From Onstottus_B arcticum (lineage in GTDB: Bacteria; Acidobacteriota; Blastocatellia; UBA7656), in NCBI GenBank assembly GCA_038040485.1, contig JBBPIE010000030.1, positions 1 to 64,000 of the forward strand: a stretch of DNA of 64,000 bases. The letters run 5' to 3'. The position numbers and the translations under genes are program-made. The notes below the pieces were generated by a model, which saw only the letters and a program-made list of their open reading frames with translations, searched no databases and had not been told where the DNA came from. Shown one piece after another: positions 7,491 through 16,180 of the stretch (position 1 is its first letter; each line of letters begins with the position of its first letter).

Positions 7491-10097
7491 ATGACACACA
7501 AGGCTTCAGGTCCAATCCCACCAACTGCGTTGGTGGGATTATCGGCACTTCCCTGGGTGAGCCCCTTTTGGTTTTTGTCGACGGGATTGACCACGTTGGT
7601 TTTGTGCTTTGCGGTCGCGTCGTTCGACGTCGCGGTCTTTGCACAGAAAACCGCTAAGCGAGCAGCTATTCAGGGATCTCGCCGACTGGTTGAAGCAGCG
7701 CCAGAATCCGTCGGGATGTCGAGCGAACGGCTCGCGAAGATCGACGAAGCGGCGCTTGAATCGATCGCTCGCAAGGAAACACCGGGCGCCGTCGTGCTTG
7801 TAGCTCGCAAAGGCCGCATCGTCTTTCGCAAAGCGTTTGGCGATCGCGCAATCGAGCCCAAGCGCGAGCCTATGACCATCGACACGATCTTCGACCTTGC
7901 GTCGCTGACCAAGATCGTCGCGACCGCGACTTCAATCATGATTCTGGTCGAGCAGGGCAAGGTGTCGCTTGCCGATCCGGTCGCTCTCTACATCCCCGAG
8001 TTCGGCAAGTTCGGCAAAGAACGAATCACCGTCGAGCAGTTGATGACTCATCGCGCGGGACTGCCGCCGGATAACGAGATCGCCGACTACGTTGGGAAGA
8101 CGATTGATCCGCTCGAACAGATCTACCAACTGCGGCCGAGCTACGAGCCGGGAACGCGATTCGTCTATTCGGATGTTGGCTTCATCGTTGCGGCAGAGAT
8201 CGTACGCCGCGTATCCGGCAAGCGGATTGACCGCTTTGCTGAAGATACCATTTTCACTCCGCTTGAAATGAAAAGCAGCTTTTTCAGTGCAAAGATGGAA
8301 GGCATTCGCAATGAAGCCAAATCGAAAACCGGCGACTACTCAATTGAGACGCTCCGTCGGATCAGCGAGTTTTTGAAGCAAATCTCGGAACGCACAGCGC
8401 CTACCGAAACCCGCGAAGGCCACTGGATGAGAGGTGAAGTGCACGACCCGCGAGCTTACGAAATGGGCGGCGTAGCCGGGCACGCCGGCCTTTTCTCGAC
8501 CGCGGACGATCTGGCGATCTTCTGTCAGATGATTCTCAACAAAGGAGAGTACGGCGGGACGCGCATCCTTGCTCCCTACACAGTCGGAAGAATGATCAGC
8601 GCGCAGTCGCTTCCGACTTCGCAGATGCGCGGCATCGGTTGGGATGTGAACACGGCGTTCTCTTCCAACCGAGGCGACCTGTTTCCTGTCGGCACGTTCG
8701 GGCACACCGGCTTCACCGGCACCAGCATCTGGCTCGATCCCTTAAGCGAGACCTTTGTGGTGTTGTTGACCAATCGCGTTCATCCAAACGGGAAAGGCGA
8801 CGTGACCAGGCTTCGGTCCTTCGTCGCATCGATCGTCGCGGCCGCGATCACCGATTTGCCAAAGGCTGCTCAAGTCGATTTGAAGTCACCTCCTCGTTTC
8901 GTCGACGCGCCGCGCGCCGCGATCACTCGCGGAGTTCCGGCTGGCCTGCTTCATCCGGTCCTCACGGGAATCGACGTGCTGGAGCGCGACGGCTTCAAAC
9001 AACTTGAAGGCAGACGAATCGGCTTGATCACAAACCACACGGGCCGCGACCGTGCCGGCCGCCCGACAATCGATGTGCTGGCTGAAGCAAAGAACCTGAA
9101 GCTCGTCGCCCTGTTCTCGCCCGAACACGGCTTGCGGGGCATCGAAGATTCACCGATCGCTGATCAGCGAGACCAGAAGACCGGACTTCCGATCTACAGT
9201 CTCTACGACAAAGACAAACGGCGTCCGACTGCCGAGATGCTGAAGGGCATCGACACCCTGATGTTCGACGTTCAAGACACCGGCGCGCGCTTCTACACCT
9301 ACATCACGACTTGCGGTTACGCGATGGAGGAAGCGGCGAAGCACAAGATCAAGTTCGTCGTGCTCGACCGGCCGAATCCGATCAACGGCTACGACATCGA
9401 AGGCCCGGTAGCCGACGCCGAACTTGCGGCGCAGCCGCCGTACTCGTTCACGTCGTATCATTCGATACCGATTCGCTACGGTCTGACGATTGGCGAGCTT
9501 GCGATGCTGTTCAACTCGGAGCGAAAGATCGGCGCAGACCTTACGGTTATCAAGATGGAAGGCTGGAGGCGGGCGGACTACTACGATGGAACGGGGCTCG
9601 AGTGGGTGAACCCTTCGCCTAATATGCGAAGCCTGACCGAAGCGTTGCTCTATCCCGGCATCGGTTTGCTCGAGACGACGAACATCTCCGTGGGCCGCGG
9701 AACCGACACGCCTTTCGAAGTGATCGGAGCGCCGTGGCTCGACGGTCAGAAGCTGAGCGAGGCTTTGAATCGGGCCGGGCTTGCCGGTGTCAGGTTTGTG
9801 CCGGTTCGCTACACGCCAAGGTCTTCGAGGTTCAGCGGCGAACCGTGCGGCGGCGTTAACATCATCGTCACCGATCGTGGCGCGTTTCGTCCGGTCGCAA
9901 CTGGCGTCGAGATTGCCTATCAGCTCAACCGGCTACACCCGGATACCTGGAAGGTTGACGACTATCTTCGTCTGTTCGTGAACCGGACTGCGTTCGCCGC
10001 GTTGAAGGAAGGAAAAACGGCTTCCGAGATTGCGGCAAGTTGGCAGGCCGGGCTCGCGGAGTTCGCGCGCGCCAGGCTCAAGTATTTGCTGTATTGA
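7491..10097 (+). CDS. Serine hydrolase (beta-lactamase fold) fused to DUF1343/NamZ-type exo-muramidase
   Basis: An 868-residue protein, exported by its N-terminus (hydrophobic segment about residues 30-51 ending VFAQ). Residues 75-460 form a class C beta-lactamase/esterase-like domain with the SxxK motif S138-L-T-K141, YSDVG at 226 and HTGFTG. From about residue 490 a DUF1343 domain follows (GLITNHTGRDRAGRPTIDVL, LFSPEHGLRG, FDVQDTGARFYTY, VLDRPNPING, GLLETTNISVGRGTD). DUF1343 proteins include NamZ, which removes N-acetylmuramic acid from the non-reducing end of peptidoglycan chains. The fusion suggests one enzyme that both trims the peptide or ester part and cuts the glycan. The symporter upstream fits uptake of the product. 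The coding start overlaps a perfect hairpin, so a later start is possible. Confidence 0.85.
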   Translation: MTHKASGPIPPTALVGLSALPWVSPFWFLSTGLTTLVLCFAVASFDVAVFAQKTAKRAAIQGSRRLVEAAPESVGMSSERLAKIDEAALESIARKETPGAVVLVARKGRIVFRKAFGDRAIEPKREPMTIDTIFDLASLTKIVATATSIMILVEQGKVSLADPVALYIPEFGKFGKERITVEQLMTHRAGLPPDNEIADYVGKTIDPLEQIYQLRPSYEPGTRFVYSDVGFIVAAEIVRRVSGKRIDRFAEDTIFTPLEMKSSFFSAKMEGIRNEAKSKTGDYSIETLRRISEFLKQISERTAPTETREGHWMRGEVHDPRAYEMGGVAGHAGLFSTADDLAIFCQMILNKGEYGGTRILAPYTVGRMISAQSLPTSQMRGIGWDVNTAFSSNRGDLFPVGTFGHTGFTGTSIWLDPLSETFVVLLTNRVHPNGKGDVTRLRSFVASIVAAAITDLPKAAQVDLKSPPRFVDAPRAAITRGVPAGLLHPVLTGIDVLERDGFKQLEGRRIGLITNHTGRDRAGRPTIDVLAEAKNLKLVALFSPEHGLRGIEDSPIADQRDQKTGLPIYSLYDKDKRRPTAEMLKGIDTLMFDVQDTGARFYTYITTCGYAMEEAAKHKIKFVVLDRPNPINGYDIEGPVADAELAAQPPYSFTSYHSIPIRYGLTIGELAMLFNSERKIGADLTVIKMEGWRRADYYDGTGLEWVNPSPNMRSLTEALLYPGIGLLETTNISVGRGTDTPFEVIGAPWLDGQKLSEALNRAGLAGVRFVPVRYTPRSSRFSGEPCGGVNIIVTDRGAFRPVATGVEIAYQLNRLHPDTWKVDDYLRLFVNRTAFAALKEGKTASEIAASWQAGLAEFARARLKYLLY
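7514..7540. repeat. Perfect hairpin inside the start of the muramidase fusion gene
   Basis: AATCCCACCAA (7514-7524) and TTGGTGGGATT (7530-7540) form an 11-bp perfect stem with a 5-nt loop. It begins 24 nt after the predicted ATG and would be read as the n-region before the signal segment. It may be a small inserted palindrome or an attenuating structure. Confidence 0.6.
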
Positions 10098-10155
10098 CGC
10101 CTTGCCCATTCAGTTCTACGCGTAAGCAAGCCGCTGTCCCGCGGCGCTTCGGTGA

Positions 10156-10178
10156 CAAAGTGGATAGACACCACTTTG
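10156..10178. other. Short hairpin between the muramidase fusion and TonB receptor genes
   Basis: CAAAGTGG (10156-10163) and CCACTTTG (10171-10178) form a perfect 8-bp stem with a 7-nt loop, about 60 nt after the upstream stop codon. It has no T tract. It may be an operator or a weak transcript end; its role is not clear. Confidence 0.35.
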
Positions 10179-10275
10179 ATGTGCTAACCTTCCGAAAATC
10201 ACACGTTGAACAAGGCCAAGGCGGAATAGGTCGTGTCGCGGTCACGAACCATTGCCGATGCTTTTGGAGAGCAAT

Positions 10276-10923
10276 ATGAAAACAGCAACTCGGCCGCTTC
10301 CGTTCCTTGCGGTGTTCATCCTTCTGCTTCTTTCGGTGAGCGCGAGTGCGCAAGAAACGACCGCAACGATCACCGGACAAGTTACTGATGCTGCGAGCGC
10401 GGTTGTTGCGGGCGCGGAAATCACGCTCACCAACCTCAGTACGCGAGACGAACGCAAAACGATGAGCAACGACGAGGGCTATTACTCGCTCACCTTCATA
10501 ACGCCGGGCATCTACAATCTTTCGGCAAAACTGCAAGGCTTCAAAGAGTATCTCAACCAGAGTGTCGAGCTGATGGTGAACGATCGAAAGACCATCAATA
10601 TCCAACTCGAAGCGGGTGCGATCGACGAGCAGGTGACCGTCACCGCCGAAATTCCCCTCGTTCAGTCTTCGCCTACGGTCGGCGATGTGATCGAGAATCG
10701 CAAAGTGGTCGAGATGCCGCTCAACAATCGCAGCTTCCTTCAACTAGTGACGCTGGTGCCCGGAGTCACGACCGACGAGACCGCTGAAGCTGGAATTGGC
10801 CTGACCAATCTGACGACGATCTTGATAGGCGGCAACCGCCGCAACTCGACCAACTACCTGGTCGATGGGGTGGCGAACGTCGACGTGGGATCGAATATCA
10901 CATTGCTCGACTCCGACCGTTGA
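10276..10923 (+). CDS. TonB-dependent receptor, Oar type, N-terminal part (frameshifted)
   Basis: This frame encodes a signal peptide (residues 1-25, ending ASAQ) and a carboxypeptidase-regulatory-like beta-sandwich (ATITGQVTDAASAVVAGAEI ... INIQLEAGAIDEQVTV). It then encodes the beginning of the plug domain (VEMPLNNRSFLQLVTLVPGV, NSTNYLVDGVANVDVGSN). It stops at 10923, but the remaining receptor continues in another frame, so the gene is split by a frameshift near 10905-10915. GGAGA before the ATG at 10276 supports this start. Oar-like receptors are outer-membrane transporters, abundant in Acidobacteria, with unknown substrates. Confidence 0.85.
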   Translation: MKTATRPLPFLAVFILLLLSVSASAQETTATITGQVTDAASAVVAGAEITLTNLSTRDERKTMSNDEGYYSLTFITPGIYNLSAKLQGFKEYLNQSVELMVNDRKTINIQLEAGAIDEQVTVTAEIPLVQSSPTVGDVIENRKVVEMPLNNRSFLQLVTLVPGVTTDETAEAGIGLTNLTTILIGGNRRNSTNYLVDGVANVDVGSNITLLDSDR

Positions 10924-13804
10924 CTCGATTCAGGAGTTCCGGGTCATCACTTCTGTTCCAACCGCCGAGTTCGGCCGGGCATCGGGTGGAGTCGTGAACG
11001 TCATAACCAGAGGCGGCGGGCGTGATTTCCATGGAAATGTATACGAGTTCTTGCGAAACGACGCGCTGAACGCTAACAGCTTTTTGAGCAATGCGGCGGG
11101 CCGTTTCTGCGACCGCGGCGATGCAGCTCCGATAGGCAAGACGTGCGGGGACGAGCGGGCGCCGCGCCCAGTGCTTCGCTACAACAACTTCGGATTCACG
11201 CTCGGCGGCCCGGTCTGGATCCCGGGAATCTACTCGCGCGGTCACGACAAAACGTTCTTCTTCTTCTCGGAGGAGTGGCGACGGATCATCCGCCAGGCTT
11301 CCGAGAGCTTCGTGACCGTCCCCTCGCTTCGTGAGCGGCGCGGCGACTTCTCGCAAGGGAGCGCGCGCATATTCGATCCAGCGACCGGCCTCGAGTTCAG
11401 CGGCAAGCAGATTCCGTCGGGGACCATCGATCCCGCCGCTCAGGCAATCTTGAATCTCTTTCCCGAACCGACGATCCCAGCTACGACGCCGGGTGTAGAT
11501 CCGAATCGCATTCTGGCCGTCGCTCCCGCGATCAACAACACAAGGCAGGAGACGCTTCGAATCGACCACGGCATCAACTCTCGTCATCAGCTCACTGGCC
11601 GCTACACTCACGATCTAAGCCAGACGCGCGAGCCCGGCGGTCTATTTCAGGGGACGACGTTCTCGATCCCGAACATCGCCACCACCGACACAAACGTTCC
11701 GGGCCAGGTGCTTGCCGTTTCGCTAACCAGCACGTTCGGCTCGAGCATCGTCAACGAAGCGACATTCGCGTACTCGAGCAACGACATAACCGACAGCCTC
11801 GTGGGCGCGTGGAGTAAGCAGAACGTGAGTATTCCGAACACCGAACTGTTTCCTGAAAACAAGTCCGACTTGCCGCCGACCATAAACATCACCGGTTTCC
11901 CGTTGCTCGGGGCGGCGCAGCTCTTCAACATCCATTACAAGAACTTCAACCCGAAGGACAATCTGACCTGGGTTCGCGGCGCGCATACGATGAAGTTCGG
12001 CGCCGAAGTAAGCTGGGAGCGCAAGACCGAGGGCGCGGCCAACGAAACGCAGGGTCGCTTCGGCTTTACCGGGCTTCAGACGCGCACGTCAGTCGCGGGC
12101 AGCGGGATAGGACTCGCCGATGTTTTGCTCGGCCGCGCGAGTGCCTACAGCGAAAGCGAATTCGACGTGACCAACCACCTTCGATTCGGGCGCACCGAGT
12201 TTTATGCCCAAGACACGTGGAAGGCGAGACCTAACCTTCAACTCGATTATGGCGTCCGCTACCAGTTGTTTCGCATGCCGACCGACAGGGAGGACGTCCT
12301 CACCGCGTTCTTTCCGGAGAACTACAGCGCGGCCAATGCCCCGCAATGCGCGAACGCAACATGCACCCAACTGGTCAAGGGAACCGGCGATCTGTTAAAC
12401 GGGATTGTCGTTGCAAACAAGAACTCGCCGTTCGGGCGCCGAATCCAGCAGATGGACAAGAACAATTTCGGCCCACGCTTTGGATTCGCGTGGAGCCCGT
12501 CGGCAAAGGACGGGTTTCTCGGCCGGCTGAGCGGCGGCCCGGACCAGATGGTGATACGCTGTGGCTACGGGATCTATTACGATCAGGTAATCGTCGGAAC
12601 GTTGGAACAGAACACGTTCACCAATCCGCCGTTCAACAACTCGCTGAGCCTGACGGCGACGGTTGCCAATCCAATCACGTATGCCAATCCTTCGGCGGGC
12701 GCGCCTCCGGGGACTCTCGCGCCGCGAACCCTGATAACGACGACAAGCCCGTTTATTACGCCGATCGCTCAACAGTGGAACCTGACTGTGCAACGGCAGG
12801 TTGGCAAAGCGATCGCGTTCGAGGTTGGCTATCTCGGCTCGGGAGGCAATCATCAGACGCGGCCGGTGGACATCAACGCGCCGACTCCGCAGGAAATTCT
12901 TACAGCGTCGAAGGGCATAGTGGGTTGCGATCCGGCGCTTGCTGCTTCGAACAACCCGAACAACTGTATCAACCTGGCGCGTCCGTTCCGCGGCTACACT
13001 ACAGTCACCGACCGGCAGACGACGGCAACCTTCCGCTACCATGCATTGATCAGCGCTTTCAGGGTTCAGAACGTGAAGGGCCTGACGGCTCAGTTGTCTT
13101 ATACCTGGTCTAAGAACATGACTGACTCGACAAACGATCGGGATGCTGCGGATCTGCCGCAAGTGCGGGACAACTTCGCAATCGAGCGGGCGGTTTCGCG
13201 CTTCGATCGCACTCACGTATTCAAAGCAAGCTACGTCTACGAAGTGCCGTCTCCGAAAGCTGGCTTGCTGGCCAGACCGTTTCTGACTCAGGTCTTGGGA
13301 GGCTGGGAGCTGTCTGGAATAACGACCGCGCAAACAGGCTTGCCGTTGAACCGCGTCGTTCAAGCTAACGCGCCCGGCCCGCGCGGCACTCGTCCGAACG
13401 TTGCGGGCGATCCGTTCGCGAATGTTCCCGTGGGCGTTCCCGGCACAACCGTTCCTTACTACATCAACCCGCTCGCGTTCCTGCCGACGACGGTAGGCGA
13501 GATAGGCGATTCACCGCGCGCGCCGTTCCGGTTTCCATTCTTTCTGGGCACCGACTTGAACGTCGCTAAGAACTGGCGCTTTGCCGAACGCTATCGGATA
13601 CAGTTCCGCGCCGAGTTCTTCAACATCTTCAACAACACGACGATCAACGACATCTTCCAGACGGTGCCGAATCTGCTGCCGACGGACCCGGCATTCGGCA
13701 GCGTTGAAAACCTGGCAAAGAACACCTCGAACCCGCAGTTCGGTCAGGTCTTTGCGACGCGACGCGCGAGGGAGATTCAGTTCGGGTTGAAGTTTGGGTT
13801 TTAG
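10865..13804 (+). CDS. TonB-dependent receptor, Oar type, C-terminal part (frameshifted)
   Basis: From about 10907 the frame gives TPTVDSIQEFRV, TSVPTAEFGRASGGVVNVI and then a long beta-barrel: FFFFSEEWRR, ARTEFYAQDTWK-like strands, FGPRFGFAWSP and FFNIFNN. It ends with an aromatic outer-membrane C-terminus (FGLKFGF). The first 14 residues of the open frame, before 10907, are read in the wrong frame of the upstream half and are not receptor sequence. Joined with the upstream half this is one receptor of about 1,180 residues. Either a one-base indel has inactivated it or the indel is an assembly error. Confidence 0.85.
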   Translation: MGWRTSTWDRISHCSTPTVDSIQEFRVITSVPTAEFGRASGGVVNVITRGGGRDFHGNVYEFLRNDALNANSFLSNAAGRFCDRGDAAPIGKTCGDERAPRPVLRYNNFGFTLGGPVWIPGIYSRGHDKTFFFFSEEWRRIIRQASESFVTVPSLRERRGDFSQGSARIFDPATGLEFSGKQIPSGTIDPAAQAILNLFPEPTIPATTPGVDPNRILAVAPAINNTRQETLRIDHGINSRHQLTGRYTHDLSQTREPGGLFQGTTFSIPNIATTDTNVPGQVLAVSLTSTFGSSIVNEATFAYSSNDITDSLVGAWSKQNVSIPNTELFPENKSDLPPTINITGFPLLGAAQLFNIHYKNFNPKDNLTWVRGAHTMKFGAEVSWERKTEGAANETQGRFGFTGLQTRTSVAGSGIGLADVLLGRASAYSESEFDVTNHLRFGRTEFYAQDTWKARPNLQLDYGVRYQLFRMPTDREDVLTAFFPENYSAANAPQCANATCTQLVKGTGDLLNGIVVANKNSPFGRRIQQMDKNNFGPRFGFAWSPSAKDGFLGRLSGGPDQMVIRCGYGIYYDQVIVGTLEQNTFTNPPFNNSLSLTATVANPITYANPSAGAPPGTLAPRTLITTTSPFITPIAQQWNLTVQRQVGKAIAFEVGYLGSGGNHQTRPVDINAPTPQEILTASKGIVGCDPALAASNNPNNCINLARPFRGYTTVTDRQTTATFRYHALISAFRVQNVKGLTAQLSYTWSKNMTDSTNDRDAADLPQVRDNFAIERAVSRFDRTHVFKASYVYEVPSPKAGLLARPFLTQVLGGWELSGITTAQTGLPLNRVVQANAPGPRGTRPNVAGDPFANVPVGVPGTTVPYYINPLAFLPTTVGEIGDSPRAPFRFPFFLGTDLNVAKNWRFAERYRIQFRAEFFNIFNNTTINDIFQTVPNLLPTDPAFGSVENLAKNTSNPQFGQVFATRRAREIQFGLKFGF

Positions 13805-13845
13805 TGACTTGCACCGGCACTTCGCTATCGATCAAATCGGCGAGG

Positions 13846-13960
13846 AATCCGTGAGAATTCGTCTAATCAGTGTCATCGGTGGTCTATTCTTCCGGAAGAA
13901 TCGCTTTGCCCGTGCCTCATAGACCACGGATGACACTGATCCGGCGGGTTTTCGCGGATA
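13846..13960. repeat. Word-type palindromic repeat (ATCAGTGTCATCGGTGGTCT)
   Basis: The left arm 13866-13887 and right arm 13919-13940 are inverted copies of 22 nt with a single mismatch. The loop is 31 nt. Flanking sequences (AATCCGTGAGAATTCG and GGTTTTCGCGGA) extend the symmetry imperfectly. It lies between convergent genes, the receptor and the M64 peptidase, and could also act as a two-way transcription stop. Confidence 0.75.
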
Positions 13961-13973
13961 CCCCTCTTTCACA

Positions 13974-15434
13974 CTATTGCGTGTAAAGCTCAATAACCCG
14001 CTCGATCGCGCGGCGGCACACGGCGCAGAACGATGGACTGCGAGTGAACATGATGCAATCCACTTCAGGACGATAGAAGCCTTTCGCTTCGTAGTTCGCT
14101 CCTTCAAAAGCTCCCACCTTCCCCGCGTACTTCTCGCGGGCGAACAGCTTCAGCTCGAACTCGCGGTTCTCACGGAAAAGCGCTTCCATCTCGGACTCGG
14201 GGCGGTTCTCGGCTCGAATCTGCGCGCGGCGCTTCGAGTATTCGCGCGAGTGGCTCTCGTATTCGTCCTTCTGCCACGGCGTTGGAATCGGAGTGCCCGC
14301 CGCGACAAGATCTTTCCACTTGAGGTTCGCCGGTTCGAGCAGCGCGGTCACGTTTGGCTCCCAGGGCTCGGCCTTCACTGGAGAAGGAGTGTAGGCGACC
14401 GGCGATGTGTAGTACTCATCTGCAAGCCCCGCGAAGTGATGGCCGAACTCGTGAACGAAGACGTAAGGCGCTTGCTCGCTGTCGGCGGCCACCGTGCTGT
14501 ACAAACCGAAGATTCCGCCGCCTCCGTACGTGCGCGAGTTCGTCAGAATCTCGATGAACTCGTACGGTGCGAACTGTGCGACGCTACGAAGCGCGCGATT
14601 CTCGTACGTCAGCACATATCGCTCGGAGCCAAACGCGTCGTAGCTTGCGCCAAGCGGCGAGGCCCGGTGAACGCCCGTCGAGGGCCGCGAGATCCCCGAC
14701 TCTTCAGCCGCCGGACACAACGCCCAGACGTTAAAGCTCTTGCGATGTTCTTTGTATGGCGAGGTCGCGAACAAGAGCTCGACAAGCCGGCGGGCGTGCT
14801 TCTCGAACTTGCCGCGCTCGCCAGCCGTGTAGCCGTCGCCAAGTATCAGGAAGTCAACCTTCACGGCCGGGTCGCCGCTCTTTTGAATCTCGATCAGCGG
14901 GCCGGGTGAAGCAGGTTTGGATATGTCTACGAACATGTCCTTCGGATCGACAATCGTCGACCACACTTCACGAAAGGCGTTGTTTGCATCCCGCTTTTTC
15001 AAGACGACCTGGACCGGCGACGCCGGCGCCGGGAACCGGAGGGACTCGTGAAACGTCCGGTTCATGTTTCTGGCTTCATCGGTCGTTTCCCACTCGCCGT
15101 AGATGGAAGCGAACCCGCGCGAATAAACAACTCGATTTGTGTTTCGATCGTGCACCTCGAAGGAGTACTTGCCGAGGTTTGTGTCGTCGATGTTCTTCTG
15201 GGGATTGCCCGGCCAAGCCAGTGGCTCGACCGCGACCCGATCGAGGCTGAACATCTCCTGCGAAGCATTGCCGGTGTGATAGTAGTCAACCCGCATCGTG
15301 CGCGGCGCTGAGGTCTGGCCCAGGGCTGTAGAAGCGAGAATAAAGAACACCGCTACGAATGCTAGCGACTGAAACGTTCTGCCGAATGTGCGGTTGTATC
15401 CGGCAACGGACTGAGTGATTCCTTGCAATTTCAT
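13974..15434 (-). CDS. Secreted M64-family metallopeptidase (IgA peptidase M64)
   Basis: A 486-residue exported zinc peptidase. Residues 1-39 form a signal peptide (hydrophobic core LAFVAVFFILASTALG). An N-terminal beta domain (VDYYHTGNASQEMFSLDRV) precedes the catalytic domain starting near residue 190 (VDFLILGDGYTAGERGKF). The zinc motif is His328-Glu329-Phe-Gly-His332 followed by GLADEYY, matching the M64 peptidases. A C-terminal CRRAIERVIELY helix closes the domain. Natural substrates in soil bacteria are unknown. The family name comes from clostridial IgA peptidase, which need not apply here. Confidence 0.9.
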   Translation of the reverse strand: MKLQGITQSVAGYNRTFGRTFQSLAFVAVFFILASTALGQTSAPRTMRVDYYHTGNASQEMFSLDRVAVEPLAWPGNPQKNIDDTNLGKYSFEVHDRNTNRVVYSRGFASIYGEWETTDEARNMNRTFHESLRFPAPASPVQVVLKKRDANNAFREVWSTIVDPKDMFVDISKPASPGPLIEIQKSGDPAVKVDFLILGDGYTAGERGKFEKHARRLVELLFATSPYKEHRKSFNVWALCPAAEESGISRPSTGVHRASPLGASYDAFGSERYVLTYENRALRSVAQFAPYEFIEILTNSRTYGGGGIFGLYSTVAADSEQAPYVFVHEFGHHFAGLADEYYTSPVAYTPSPVKAEPWEPNVTALLEPANLKWKDLVAAGTPIPTPWQKDEYESHSREYSKRRAQIRAENRPESEMEALFRENREFELKLFAREKYAGKVGAFEGANYEAKGFYRPEVDCIMFTRSPSFCAVCRRAIERVIELYTQ

Positions 15435-15511
15435 ACTCCGAAGGCTAGTGGGGGGGGTTAGAAGGTGTCAATCTTGAATCGAGACGGAGGGTCGAAGAAA
15501 CCCTGTCGAGC

Positions 15512-15955
15512 TCACGAAGCTTTCACTTCGAGTTCGTCCATCCTTTTTGACAGGTCACGCTGATTTGCGCGGACGTCCATGGAGTCTTCGATCAGAAGTT
15601 GAAACTTGGTGTCCAGCTTGCGGAAATGCATTCGCATCTCATCACGCAAGGAATCGACTTCCTCGTGGAGCTCGCGGCGCACGGCCTGGATCTCGTCGTG
15701 GGACTCGAGCCTCGCGGCCTTGACCTCTCCTCGCACGGCGTGAACCTCTTCGCGCACGGTGTGAACCTCTCCTCGCACGGTGTGAACCTCTTCGCGCACG
15801 GTGTGAACCTCTTCGCGCACGGATTGAATCTGGCCTTCCATGCGTGCCGCGAGACGCTCGATGGCTTGATAGAGCCCCGTCTCCGCCTTTTGAACTCGCT
15901 CCAGTATCGCGGTTAGGGTTGGCTGGGTGTCTAGGTCATCACGGTTGTCGCTCAT
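15512..15955 (-). CDS. Coiled-coil protein with tandem heptad repeats
   Basis: A 147-residue protein, nearly all helical. The central part repeats VREEVHT, VREEVHT, VRGEVHT, VREEVHA, VRGEVKA, a perfect seven-residue rhythm expected to form a dimeric or trimeric coiled coil. It is flanked by AIERLAARMEGQIQ and ELHEEVDSLRDEMRMHFRKLDTKF. GGAGG lies ten bases before the ATG at 15955 (MSDNRDD), which is preferred over the longer frame. No membrane segment or catalytic motif is seen. The role is unknown; small coiled coils like this often serve as oligomerisation or chaperone-like modules. Confidence 0.7.
   Translation of the reverse strand: MSDNRDDLDTQPTLTAILERVQKAETGLYQAIERLAARMEGQIQSVREEVHTVREEVHTVRGEVHTVREEVHAVRGEVKAARLESHDEIQAVRRELHEEVDSLRDEMRMHFRKLDTKFQLLIEDSMDVRANQRDLSKRMDELEVKAS
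15724..15830 (-). repeat. 21-bp tandem repeat encoding coiled-coil heptads
   Basis: About five consecutive 21-bp units of the form TGAACCTCTTCGCGCACGGT, differing at a few bases (TCC/TTC, GTG/GCG). They are in frame with the coiled-coil gene and each encodes one heptad, so the number of heptads can change by slippage. Confidence 0.75.
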
Positions 15956-16115
15956 TCTCTTGACCTCCGATTCTGCCGCCACGTTAGCAAACCCATCACA
16001 ATCGTGTCAATCGAAGAGTGTAATATTCCTGAACTGCTGAAAATATTGCACGGCCGTCAATCGCGAGCGCTTCAAATCAAGGCTCTCGCGGGATAGCCTC
16101 GTATGCTCGCGAAAG

Positions 16116-16143
16116 AAAAGCCGCTCAGCAACGAGCGGCTTTT
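16116..16143 (-). terminator. Rho-independent terminator of the C25 peptidase gene
   Basis: AAAAGCCGCTC (16116-16126) and GAGCGGCTTTT (16133-16143) form a perfect 11-bp stem with a 6-nt loop. On the minus strand the stem is followed by TTTTCTTTC. It lies 38 nt after the minus-strand stop codon. Confidence 0.85.
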
Positions 16144-16180
16144 CCTACAGCACTTCAGTTCTCCGGAACGATGCCGGTTC

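Noticed and set aside
12395..13363. Minus-strand frame opposite the TonB receptor
   Set aside because: Shadow of a conserved receptor barrel; no recognisable domain.
15724..15830. Short-repeat array resembling CRISPR or iterons
   Set aside because: Units are 21 bp, contiguous and in frame as heptads of a coiled coil.
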